Assembly: GCA_910578645.1 (NCBI GenBank)
Contig: CAJTQI010000009.1
Span: forward strand, 58,478-122,477
DNA length: 64,000 nucleotides
Direction of reading: 5' to 3'
Source of the DNA: an uncultured Lachnospiraceae bacterium
GTDB lineage: Bacteria > Bacillota > Clostridia > Lachnospirales > Lachnospiraceae
Shown piece after piece: positions 1 to 7,544 of this stretch. The notes beneath the pieces are model-generated. The model saw only the letters and a program-made list of their open reading frames with translations. It made no database searches and was not told the origin of the DNA. Numbering within the stretch: position 1 is the stretch's first letter; each line of letters opens with the position of its first letter. A program made the translations under genes and the position numbers.

Positions 1-13
1 CAGGTGATTATAT

Positions 14-196
14 ATGACTGAAAAAGAAATGATAAAAGTAGTTATCGAAGAATTTTCAAGACTTCAAAGTTATATGCTTGCATCTGAAAAAGACTCAAAC
101 GGTTATAAACTCATGAAAGATAGATACATTGAATTGAAAGTTATTTTAACTTCTTTCGGCATCAATCTTACAGAAATTGACAAAATCAAAGAGTAA
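14..196 (+). CDS. small hypothetical protein (60 aa)
   Basis: A complete 60-residue reading frame starts with ATG about six bases after an AGGTGA ribosome-site-like sequence. The product is charged and soluble-looking, rich in Lys, Glu and Ile, with no signal peptide or membrane segment. I do not recognise the family. It sits at the outer edge of the prophage remnant and shares its AT-rich composition, so it is probably a phage or accessory gene. Upstream sequence is outside the window, so an operon partner cannot be excluded. Confidence 0.5.
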   Translation: MTEKEMIKVVIEEFSRLQSYMLASEKDSNGYKLMKDRYIELKVILTSFGINLTEIDKIKE

Positions 197-236
197 GTAA
201 CAATCAAATATCACACAGTCCACGGTGTAAAGTCTA

Positions 237-300
237 TTGAAATAAGGCTACCGCAATCCCAATGGCTTTAGACGGTGGGATTGCGGTAGCCTTATTTCAA
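237..300. repeat. perfect 25-bp inverted repeat (hairpin)
   Basis: Bases 237-261 and 276-300 are perfect inverted copies of each other around a 14-base loop. No T-run follows on the + strand, so it is not a classical terminator. The right arm ends exactly where recognisable coding sequence of the CPBP-protease remnant begins, which suggests a recombination or insertion boundary. Confidence 0.8.
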
Positions 301-539
301 AGGTTTCCTGTTTAAAGTGATAGCCAAAGATAATATAAAATCTGCAATCATTGTCTCAAGTGTAACCTTTGGCATAGGGCATTTGGTAAATTTATTCAAC
401 GGCAACGGCATGGATTTGGTAAACAATTTGTGTCAAATTTGTTTTGTGATTCCAATAGGATTCTTGCTTGTAACGGTATTTTATCGTGACGGGAGTTTGC
501 CCCTGCATGATTACCCATTCTGCTACTAACTTTCTTTAG
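301..539 (+). pseudogene. remnant of a CPBP-family (CAAX-like) membrane protease
   Basis: The translation starts with GFLFK, continues through SSVTFGIGHLVNLFNG (the second conserved histidine motif of CPBP intramembrane proteases) and then into a hydrophobic segment. The first catalytic motif, EExxxR, is absent because the homology begins right at the preceding inverted repeat. Near position 500 the frame is broken: the expected ending with ITHSATNFL lies in the +1 frame and stops at 537-539. The gene is therefore truncated at its 5' end and frameshifted. CPBP proteases cleave prenylated or bacteriocin-related substrates in the membrane; this copy cannot be active. Confidence 0.75.
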
Positions 540-541
540 AT

Positions 542-1015
542 TTATACTAACTCGAGCACACCTAAATACGGTTCGAAATAGATAACATAATTATCAATAG
601 TGGCGCTTATGCCATATTTACTCTTATAATACTGCAATGCTTCAAGCAGAAAATTTTCTGTCACTTCTAAATACTCAGCAGTATCATTTAAGGAATAGCA
701 TCCGTGCTTATATGAGTTCACAATTCCATTCAGGCCTATCATTTTATTATAAGCCCAAGCCCTTGCTCTCAGTTCTTGTTTTTTGTCTGAGGTTGTGGCG
801 TTCATAGTTATATTTCCGACGGTTGTGTGGTAGTGTCCTAATTCTTCAGCCAGTACACATGCCCTTTTTTTGCTTGTGCATATCTTTTTGTTAATCCCGA
901 TTACATTTCCATTAATAAGTCCGTCCGATTTTGAACGAAATTTCGCATTCTCAATAACAAAAACGTCATTTGATGTGCATTCTTCCAATAAATCTTCGTA
1001 TTTCAATTTAACCAC
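542..1015 (-). CDS. ImmA/IrrE-family metallopeptidase (prophage)
   Basis: This 157-residue protein carries AEELGHYH, the variant zinc HExxH motif typical of phage ImmA peptidases. In known systems ImmA cleaves the phage repressor and induces the element. It lies 31 bp downstream of the XRE repressor gene on the same strand, so the two very probably share a transcript, which is the classical repressor/anti-repressor arrangement. Length and motif position fit the family. The substrate is inferred to be the neighbouring repressor. Confidence 0.85.
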   Translation of the reverse strand: MVKLKYEDLLEECTSNDVFVIENAKFRSKSDGLINGNVIGINKKICTSKKRACVLAEELGHYHTTVGNITMNATTSDKKQELRARAWAYNKMIGLNGIVNSYKHGCYSLNDTAEYLEVTENFLLEALQYYKSKYGISATIDNYVIYFEPYLGVLELV

Positions 1016-1046
1016 CTCAAAGTATATTATAAAGGTTTGATGTCCA

Positions 1047-1925
1047 TTAATCCGGTCTTTTAAGGTTAGAAAGGTCTTCCTGTATTTTTTCTAATTCTCC
1101 TATTTCGTTTTCATAGTCGTTGCGTGCGGCTTTTGGTGTAAGATAGTCAGGCGCATCTTTCTTAGTATACCTGGGAATCTCCGTCAACTCCATTACCCTC
1201 TTTGTAGCTTCATGCCTTCCGATGTCGTTGAGCTGGTCATAATACAGGATAATTTTTTCTTGCCGATTATGGATTATAGCATTCTCATTTGAAGCGTCCG
1301 TCAGAGATACTGGTACATTGTAAATAGATTGTCCATCTTTTATTCCATCCATTGTTCCATAATCAGCAATTAGTTTTTGACAAAGTTCGTCGTCAAGATG
1401 TTTTTTATATTTTTCATTATTTAACATCATTGCAACATATTTTTCAAATGTAACGTGTTTTGGATTAAAATCACTGTACTCTACACTTTGGGAAAACAAA
1501 CACCTAAGAACCATAATGGCGGCGCAATATTTTTCTTTAATGGGCAGATTGATATTTTGGCTGATACTTCTGTTTTTTGCTTTCATTTTTTCGTTAATAG
1601 AATGATTACACAACAGTTCTCCAAATATTAATGAGCCTTGTTTCCACTTCTCATGGCATTCTTCGTGCATTTTAACGTCTTTTTTGTTTGTAGAATCATA
1701 TGTTAATCCACAATCCGTGCAAGTTACAATATCGCTTTTCCATTCGTCTAAATATTCTATCAATGTATCGAGATAATCTGCAATTTTTATTAATTTTTCT
1801 GTATTCGGTTTGCTTCTTCCACTTTTCCAGTCAGAAAATGTCGACTGTGGTATTCCGGTTGCTTTCGATACATCAGAGTCTTTTACACCCTTTTTATCTC
1901 TAAATTTGCAATATAGTTCATACAT
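1047..1925 (-). CDS. XRE-family phage repressor with a C2H2-like zinc motif
   Basis: The chosen ATG at 1925 follows GAGGTGAAGGT. A longer frame exists upstream, but its extra residues read back through the operator region. Residues 1-60 form a helix-turn-helix (ATGIPQSTFSDWKSGRSKP). Near residue 70 a C-x2-C-x14-H-x3-H arrangement suggests a zinc finger, a combination I associate with Lachnospiraceae prophage regulators. The remaining ~190 residues have no motif I recognise. The gene is divergent from the early genes across an operator array and is upstream of immA, so it is the likely lysogeny repressor and autoregulator. Confidence 0.8.
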   Translation of the reverse strand: MYELYCKFRDKKGVKDSDVSKATGIPQSTFSDWKSGRSKPNTEKLIKIADYLDTLIEYLDEWKSDIVTCTDCGLTYDSTNKKDVKMHEECHEKWKQGSLIFGELLCNHSINEKMKAKNRSISQNINLPIKEKYCAAIMVLRCLFSQSVEYSDFNPKHVTFEKYVAMMLNNEKYKKHLDDELCQKLIADYGTMDGIKDGQSIYNVPVSLTDASNENAIIHNRQEKIILYYDQLNDIGRHEATKRVMELTEIPRYTKKDAPDYLTPKAARNDYENEIGELEKIQEDLSNLKRPD

Positions 1926-1940
1926 ACCTTCACCTCGTTT

Positions 1941-2097
1941 TTCGGAAATCATAAATCTACGCTTGACAAATAAGGAAAACACAAGTATAATCAATATAAA
2001 ATTCGGAAATCCTAAATCTGAACAACTTAGCATATGACTGGTTTTGCTTTTATTGTAAAGGATTTCCGAAGTTGTGTCAATTTAAAATTCGGAAAGG
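1941..2097 (+). promoter_or_regulatory. prophage operator array with strong + strand promoter
   Basis: TTGACA at 1963-1968 and TATAAT at 1986-1991 are separated by exactly 17 bases, a consensus sigma-A promoter directed towards the early genes. A TTCGGAAA half-site occurs four times: 1941-1950, 2002-2011, inverted at 2061-2070, and 2088-2097. The first two extend to TTCGGAAATC(A/C)TAAATC. Two copies bracket the promoter, so repressor bound there would block it. The binding protein is inferred to be the divergent XRE protein. Confidence 0.75.
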
Positions 2098-2105
2098 AGA
2101 AAAAT

Positions 2106-2246
2106 ATGTATGAGAAGTATGTTGTCTCAAAACTCAATCTGCATTTTTTGATTGGAAAAATAAAAGAAAATTGCTCATTTATTGGGCAAACTAAGCAGAT
2201 GGGCTTGTTTAATACGGATGGTGGTGAAAATAGTGCAAAAGCATGA
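2106..2246 (+). CDS. small prophage protein (46 aa)
   Basis: The ATG at 2106 follows an AAAGGAG ribosome site that overlaps the last operator half-site. This is the first gene after the strong prophage promoter. The 46-residue product begins MYEKYVVSKLNLHFLIGKI and resembles nothing I can name. An upstream in-frame ATG at 2034 lacks a ribosome site. By position it would be an early regulator such as a Cro-like or antirepressor peptide, but no helix-turn-helix is evident. Confidence 0.5.
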   Translation: MYEKYVVSKLNLHFLIGKIKENCSFIGQTKQMGLFNTDGGENSAKA

Positions 2247-2607
2247 AATCATAGGTCGGATAATGCTTAAATATGCAGGCAGAGCGCCTATAACCAAAAG
2301 AGAAATATCGGTATTGTATGATGAGGCTTTGGCGAGGGGGTATCATTCATCATTTATCTATGCAGGGTTAAAAACTGTAATATGTAAGAAGTATCTTCGG
2401 GAAGAGTATATTCCACCAAATAATAATACGGCAGACGAACCTTTAGATGAAAGTCGTTATATTGAGGATTGGGAATTTAGAGATAGTCTTACATTACGTG
2501 AGTTCACAGAAGCTGGTGGAGAATATTGTTTAGACGGGATAAGTGCAGTGATTGGATTACCGGTACATAAGGGAAGGAATGGACAAGCTTCTTGCATGGA
2601 TGGATGA
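2218..2607 (+). CDS. hypothetical prophage protein
   Basis: The frame opens at ATG 2218, overlapping the previous gene, with an alternative GTG at 2233; neither has a strong ribosome site, so coupling is likely. The ~129-residue product has an N-terminal part resembling a small helical DNA-associated domain (KREISVLYDEALARGYHSS) and an acidic middle. I do not recognise the family. Its stop overlaps the start of the next gene as ATGA, supporting real translation in an operon. Confidence 0.5.
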   Translation: MVVKIVQKHEIIGRIMLKYAGRAPITKREISVLYDEALARGYHSSFIYAGLKTVICKKYLREEYIPPNNNTADEPLDESRYIEDWEFRDSLTLREFTEAGGEYCLDGISAVIGLPVHKGRNGQASCMDG

Positions 2608-2798
2608 AAATCACGACGGAAACAAAAATAGTAAAAAGTCGGGGAATGAGAATCCATAGCCTTAACGGCCGTTCATATACAGCCAGGGACATGAAGATTA
2701 TGAAGGCGTCAAAGATTAGGTCACTGGTTGATGAATTAGGCTATCGTATAAACGGGTTATGCAAGACAGGAATAATGAAAGGGTTTTTGGTACGGTAG
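2604..2798 (+). CDS. small basic prophage protein (64 aa)
   Basis: The start at 2604 overlaps the preceding stop codon (ATGA), indicating translational coupling. The 64-residue product is Lys/Arg-rich with no membrane segment. Similar size and charge are common among phage early proteins that bind nucleic acid, but no motif proves this. It is the last gene before a non-coding gap of about 100 bases containing a palindrome. Confidence 0.45.
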   Translation: MKITTETKIVKSRGMRIHSLNGRSYTARDMKIMKASKIRSLVDELGYRINGLCKTGIMKGFLVR

Positions 2799-2807
2799 GA
2801 GGCTAAA

Positions 2808-2831
2808 GATTGAAAATTAAAATTTTCAATC
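2808..2831. repeat. 24-bp palindrome in the prophage intergenic gap
   Basis: Two perfect 11-base inverted arms surround an AA centre. It separates the early genes from the late-type genes and may act as a weak terminator or processing site; no T-run follows on the + strand. The next 75 bases contain short GC-rich inverted segments but no gene. Confidence 0.5.
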
Positions 2832-2906
2832 GCGAGATTGGTGTCTGAGCGTTGCTTGTCACAAACTCGATACGCGCAAAAGAACAGCGCAGAAATGGAG
2901 TGAAGA

Positions 2907-3146
2907 ATGATAGTAAGTAATGAATGTTTTATTGATGGACAAAAGTATGAGCCCGGTGAAGAAATATGGGACATGGGAAGTTTTACAGCCGTGGAATCTA
3001 AGGGGAGCCTTCGAAGTTATGAGGGATTGTCAAAGGATGTTGATAAGCTGCCGCATTATGTTAGGACAGGCAGTTCGGCCCTTTGCCTTGATACGGGTGA
3101 TTATTACAAGTATCACAAGCAGACTGATACATGGTACAAATTGTAG
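2907..3146 (+). CDS. hypothetical phage late protein (79 aa)
   Basis: The ATG follows a GGAGTGAAG ribosome site. The 79-residue product ends with GDYYKYHKQTDTWYKL, a C-terminal pattern I associate with small proteins encoded among tail-fibre genes of Firmicutes phages. No enzyme motif is visible. It lies 12 bp before the next late gene, so the two form a module with the endolysin downstream. Family assignment is inference from context. Confidence 0.6.
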   Translation: MIVSNECFIDGQKYEPGEEIWDMGSFTAVESKGSLRSYEGLSKDVDKLPHYVRTGSSALCLDTGDYYKYHKQTDTWYKL

Positions 3147-3158
3147 GAGGGACCAGAT

Positions 3159-3899
3159 ATGAGAGCAGATGATGTATATGCGATATTGAACCGAAAAATA
3201 AAAAATGTCCAGATATCCGGTGGAGACGCTTCCGTGGATATCGATAATATTATCGAGGGGTTGACAGAAAAAGAGTATTTGAAGGGGTTGGTTTCTGAAG
3301 CGGACGTGGTTGAGATGATTAATAAACACACGGAAGATATGAAAGATGAGATTCGCTCAGATTATCAGCAAATATTGAACCAGCCGACTGAATTTTTATG
3401 TGTTAATGTATTTAATCCTGCTGATAAATTTCCGGGTGCAATATTAACATTTGAAGACGTTTTAAATTTAGACCCGGACAACGAAACGACTAAGCCATCT
3501 AGGTTGATTAAAAATGATATGGAGATTGACCAGGATGGGTATGTTGTACTTAAATCCGGCCATATATATTGTATTTATTCAAATATTATGCTCCGGGATT
3601 TGGCATCTGGTAATAGCAGTTATACTTCCGACCTTGGATTTTCCGTAGTGGGCAAGGATGATATCGATATCACCAATGGTGAAATGTTCTATGATAAATT
3701 ATGTCCTTTCTATGCGGAAGCTAATATCTTTTCAAGCTTAGTATATCCGTTCTTATACACACCTAAGAAAGATTATCCTATTGCATTAAGGATTCAGAAA
3801 GACGGGTTTACAAAAGTAAGGATAACCAGTTATGCGATGTCTGTTTTTGAAATAAAGCAACCTCTAGTTACCCAGGTGCCGGTTGCGGATGTGCAGTAG
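3159..3899 (+). CDS. hypothetical phage structural protein (246 aa)
   Basis: A clear AGGAGGG ribosome site precedes the ATG. The N-terminal third is helical and charged (residues 1-80, with KEYLKGLVSEADVVEMINKH), and the remainder looks beta-rich, like a distal tail or baseplate protein. No family can be named with certainty. It sits between a small late gene and the endolysin, the usual place for tail-tip or host-recognition genes. Confidence 0.6.
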   Translation: MRADDVYAILNRKIKNVQISGGDASVDIDNIIEGLTEKEYLKGLVSEADVVEMINKHTEDMKDEIRSDYQQILNQPTEFLCVNVFNPADKFPGAILTFEDVLNLDPDNETTKPSRLIKNDMEIDQDGYVVLKSGHIYCIYSNIMLRDLASGNSSYTSDLGFSVVGKDDIDITNGEMFYDKLCPFYAEANIFSSLVYPFLYTPKKDYPIALRIQKDGFTKVRITSYAMSVFEIKQPLVTQVPVADVQ

Positions 3900-3988
3900 A
3901 TTAGGATTGAAAAGGGCCAGAACAATAACAAAAATCACCACAGACATCCATTGCAGTGGACGAAATGCTTCATAAGTAGGAGGAGAGT

Positions 3989-4699
3989 ATGGCGACAAAA
4001 GAACAAGTAAAAAATTTTATAAATATGATTGCGCCGATTGCGCAGGAAAAAGCATTGGGAAGAACAAAATCTTCCCTCCCCTCGGTCTGTATTGCACAGG
4101 CTTGTTGTGAAAGTGCATACGGGACAAGCCCCAAGATGGTAAACGCAAACGCCGTGTTTGGTATCAAGGTTGGAAAAAGCAAAACACATTTCGGTACGGC
4201 CTGGAAGGATAAAGCATATTCCACCAAAACAAAAGAATGCTATGACGGGAAAACCTACGTTAATATCATAGACATGTTCAGGGCATACGGCACCATTGAT
4301 GAAGCGGTGGAAGATTACTATGACATGCTTGCTTCGTGTTCCCGGTATAAAGGGTGCATAAATCAAACGGAGCCTTTGATTTGCATTACAGCAATCAAAA
4401 ATGGGGGTTATGCAACAAGCCCAACATACGTCAGTACCATAATGAACATTATTAATACGCATCATTTGACACAGTATGACAGCGTGGTGACCGGAAAACA
4501 CCAGACGCTCAAATTTGGCAGCCGGGGCGCCGACGTCACATATTTGCAACAGAGACTTACGGCAAAAGGATATGGGGTAGGTGTCATTGACGGGATATTC
4601 GGTGCAAAAACTTTAGAAGCTGTCAAATCCTTTCAGGCTGAAAGTAATCTTGCGGTTGATGGGATTGTGGCGAGTAAAACGTGGTGTTCTTTGTGCTAA
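3989..4699 (+). CDS. phage endolysin: glucosaminidase plus peptidoglycan-binding domain
   Basis: Residues ~1-150 match the GH73 glucosaminidase fold (SLPSVCIAQACCESAYGTSP, then NAVFGIKVG and YDMLASCSRYKG). Residues ~170-236 are a PG_binding_1 domain (LKFGSRGADVTYLQQRLTAKGY ... FGAKTLEAVKSFQ; only parts shown). There is no signal peptide, as usual for holin-dependent endolysins. The enzyme would cut the glycan backbone of host peptidoglycan at lysis. No holin gene is seen nearby, so this copy may not be deployable. It is the last recognisable prophage gene. Confidence 0.85.
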   Translation: MATKEQVKNFINMIAPIAQEKALGRTKSSLPSVCIAQACCESAYGTSPKMVNANAVFGIKVGKSKTHFGTAWKDKAYSTKTKECYDGKTYVNIIDMFRAYGTIDEAVEDYYDMLASCSRYKGCINQTEPLICITAIKNGGYATSPTYVSTIMNIINTHHLTQYDSVVTGKHQTLKFGSRGADVTYLQQRLTAKGYGVGVIDGIFGAKTLEAVKSFQAESNLAVDGIVASKTWCSLC

Positions 4700-4725
4700 T
4701 TTGGCGTATATGAAATCGAAGTTTG

Positions 4726-4734
4726 TGTTATAAT
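4726..4734 (+). promoter_or_regulatory. possible extended -10 promoter for the polysaccharide locus
   Basis: TGTTATAAT at 4726-4734 matches an extended -10 element; no good -35 is visible. If used, transcripts would carry a leader of roughly 270 bases before the first polysaccharide gene, with a terminator hairpin inside it. Confidence 0.35.
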
Positions 4735-4924
4735 ATTTAGGATTATTATGGTGTTGGAAGAAATTTTTGTTTATAAAAGTTCTGTTTTTATGATGTCTGC
4801 GCTATGTAATCGTGAATAAAGATTGAAACAAATTTTGTCAGTGAATTATAAATACCGCATGTTTACAATGGTTTTGACTTCTATTTTTATATGTCCGATT
4901 CTCGATAGCAGCTTAGAAGTAAGA

Positions 4925-4958
4925 GGGGTCTTATACTTAATGTGTAAGGCTCCTTTTT
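4925..4958 (+). terminator. rho-independent terminator or attenuator upstream of the polysaccharide locus
   Basis: Bases 4925-4936 pair with 4942-4953 (12 pairs, three of them G-U) and TTTTT follows at 4954-4958. It ends ~50 bases before the start codon of the three-NodB gene. It either closes prophage transcription or attenuates the polysaccharide operon. I see no c-di-GMP riboswitch motif in the rest of the 4700-5008 gap. Confidence 0.65.
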
Positions 4959-5008
4959 GTCCGATATCTGATTTTTCTGTGAGACTGGGATGTTGGAGGG
5001 TGGTAGAA

Positions 5009-7459
5009 ATGCGAAGAAGAAAGAAAAAATGGACGGCTGTACTTTTGGCTACGGTGCTTGCGGTACAAGGCTGCAGTTTGCTTTTGGTATCGTTTTACAA
5101 GACAAAAGCAGATGATGAAGCGGAAAGAAACAGATTCGCATATTTGCAGGAGACGGATTATTCTGTAGGGGATGAGATTGCGGCTGCCAGGCGGAAGTTG
5201 GAAAAGAATCCGCAAAAACCTACGGTCATTACGGATATCAACACCGTGGATAAGAAGGTGGCGGTCTGCTTCGAGGGCTCTGCGGACAGTGTGGTGCTAA
5301 AGCAGATTATGCGTTATCTGGATGAACATGATATGGAGGCAACTTTCTTCATCTCGGCGGTGGATGCGGGGGAGGACCAGGAGATTGCCAGGGAAATTGC
5401 CGATACGGGGTATGGACTGGAAAGCTATACACTTTACGGCACGCCCCACATGGAGAAGATGAGCCAGGAGGAACTTGTGGAGGATTTTTGCCGCGCCCAG
5501 GCAGTCTACGGGGATAAGATATCCAGTCGCCCGAAGTTACTCAAATGTAATGCTACAGAGTACACCGATGAGTTGATGGAGGCAGCGGATGCCAGCGGGT
5601 ATGAGAGTATTGTGTATCCGACTCAGTATTTAAACTACCAGAGTTTTTATAGAGAAGAGACTGCCAAGGATTATGTATCGGAGCTTGGAAAAGGCAGGGT
5701 AGTATCCATCAAGCTGGATGGATATCTGGACGAGACTGAGTTTCAGGAGAAAGAGACGTCAAAAGAACCGGCAAAGGATAAGCAGGCAGGGGTGACTTTG
5801 CATGAATTAGAGGATGAGGATTTGTCTGAGTCCGGACGGCTGCTCAATGTAGTGGATTGGTTTCTTACCCAGTTGGATGAGCAAGGGTATGAGACGGTAA
5901 GTTTAGAGGAACTTCCGGCCCAGGATATGGGAGATATTGCACTTTACTACGGACAGATGGAGGAACAGTACGAGGATGAAATGGTGCAGCCGGTAGCATC
6001 GGTGCACACCACAGACAGAGAGATGGCGTTTACTTTCAGGGGCTTAGGGAATGCCGCAGAGCTGACGAATGTGCTTCTTGCGCTGCAGGAAGCCGATGCC
6101 AAGGCGACTTTTTTTGTGACCGGACAGGAGATAGAAGCATACCCGCAGCAGGTGCGGCAGATTATAGAAGCAGGGCATGAGGTTGGCAGCGGCGGATATA
6201 CGGGTAAGTCTATGGAAGGCATGGAATTTGGGGAAATCTGTGAAGATATCTACAAAAATGATATGCGTCTGGAAAGTATCGGTATCCATACGGACTTGTT
6301 TATGGCGCCTTATGATACGGTGACACAAGAAGTACAGATGGCGGCACAGGCACTTGGCAAACAGATTATCAGCGTTGGTTCCTCGCCGACGAGAAAAGAT
6401 TATGCAGAACAAAAATATAGTGCGGAGGAGATTATACGAAAGTACTATGGCAGCGGCAAGGAAGTTTTCTGCCGTGGTGAGATTGTTCATTTTAATATGA
6501 ATGTCTACGACGATACGGATTCTGTGGCAGAATTGGTGGAGGCGGCATGGCGACTGAAAGTTCTTCCTAGCCGGTACGGGACCCGGGAAGGAAATATTCT
6601 TCAGGTAACTACGGTGTCCAATCTTTTGGACAATACATGGCATTATCCGGCTGTTACCAATGCGTCCTACCACATGGTGGGTGCATCCGGCAAGATGCAG
6701 GATTCCTGGGAGCATATGCTGTTGGAAGGATATATTGGCGGTGAGGATGTGAGGACACCCGGATTTGCGCAGTCAGAGCTTTTGCTGTTAGACCGGACAG
6801 GACGGATAGATACGGGAGGAAGCAACACGGTATTTCTTACTTTTGACGATTGGGGGAATGAGGCGACAACCGGAAAAATATTATATGTACTAAGGAAACA
6901 TAAGATTAAAGCGACTTTTTTTATCCTGACAGAGTATGTGGTCAACGGGACAAGTGAGAATCTTCTGCGCGCTATCGCAGAGGAAGGACATGACGTGGCA
7001 TCCCATACCCACACCCATATGTCGATGGAGATTGGGCCAGACCAGATACAGGCGCTGCAGCAGGATTTGGTAGAATCCCACAGGGTTCTTGCCAATGTGG
7101 CAGGAGACACGGGTCGTGTGACGGATTTTTTGCGGGCGCCTACGCTGGCGCTCAATAAGGACGGCGTCATGACCGGCTTTGACTGTGGTTACGGCTATAT
7201 CATAAGCGGTGACTTCGACCCTGCGGATTATAAGGCCGCGGGGGTGGACAGCCTGTATGATGCGTTGTTAAACGGTGTGTTGCTTGACGACGGAGAGCGG
7301 ATGACGATGCAGGACGGGAGCATCGTTGTCATGCACATCAATACCCATTCCGTCCATACGGCACAGGCCCTTGACCGTTACTTGAATTATGTCGAAGGCT
7401 TACCGGAAGGCGAGCCCGGAAAATTCCGTTTTGCAAAGCTTAGTGATTACCTGCAGTGA
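5009..7459 (+). CDS. triple NodB-fold polysaccharide deacetylase-like membrane protein
   Basis: The ATG at 5009 follows TTGGAGGG; a longer frame lacks such a site. The 816-residue protein has a basic start and one hydrophobic segment (residues 8-29), so it is anchored outside the membrane. Three NodB-type repeats follow at about 80-300, 335-530 and 605-810. Only the third has TFDDWG and SHTHTH, the metal-binding Asp and His of polysaccharide deacetylases. The first has CFEGSA and the second TFRGLG in place of the catalytic motif, so these look like non-catalytic copies. The protein probably removes acetyl groups from an extracellular amino-sugar polymer made by the adjacent synthase. The polymer is unknown. 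Confidence 0.8.
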   Translation: MRRRKKKWTAVLLATVLAVQGCSLLLVSFYKTKADDEAERNRFAYLQETDYSVGDEIAAARRKLEKNPQKPTVITDINTVDKKVAVCFEGSADSVVLKQIMRYLDEHDMEATFFISAVDAGEDQEIAREIADTGYGLESYTLYGTPHMEKMSQEELVEDFCRAQAVYGDKISSRPKLLKCNATEYTDELMEAADASGYESIVYPTQYLNYQSFYREETAKDYVSELGKGRVVSIKLDGYLDETEFQEKETSKEPAKDKQAGVTLHELEDEDLSESGRLLNVVDWFLTQLDEQGYETVSLEELPAQDMGDIALYYGQMEEQYEDEMVQPVASVHTTDREMAFTFRGLGNAAELTNVLLALQEADAKATFFVTGQEIEAYPQQVRQIIEAGHEVGSGGYTGKSMEGMEFGEICEDIYKNDMRLESIGIHTDLFMAPYDTVTQEVQMAAQALGKQIISVGSSPTRKDYAEQKYSAEEIIRKYYGSGKEVFCRGEIVHFNMNVYDDTDSVAELVEAAWRLKVLPSRYGTREGNILQVTTVSNLLDNTWHYPAVTNASYHMVGASGKMQDSWEHMLLEGYIGGEDVRTPGFAQSELLLLDRTGRIDTGGSNTVFLTFDDWGNEATTGKILYVLRKHKIKATFFILTEYVVNGTSENLLRAIAEEGHDVASHTHTHMSMEIGPDQIQALQQDLVESHRVLANVAGDTGRVTDFLRAPTLALNKDGVMTGFDCGYGYIISGDFDPADYKAAGVDSLYDALLNGVLLDDGERMTMQDGSIVVMHINTHSVHTAQALDRYLNYVEGLPEGEPGKFRFAKLSDYLQ

Positions 7460-7544
7460 CAGGGCTGCTTTTTGAGGAGCATATGGGCAGGTCATTCTTT
7501 ACGGAAGATTCGGAGTGGCATAGCTAAGCGCCACGGAGGTTGTG

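Noticed and set aside
4700..5008. c-di-GMP riboswitch upstream of the PilZ-glycosyltransferase locus
   Set aside because: I looked for GEMM-I and GEMM-II consensus blocks and found none; only a terminator hairpin is supported.
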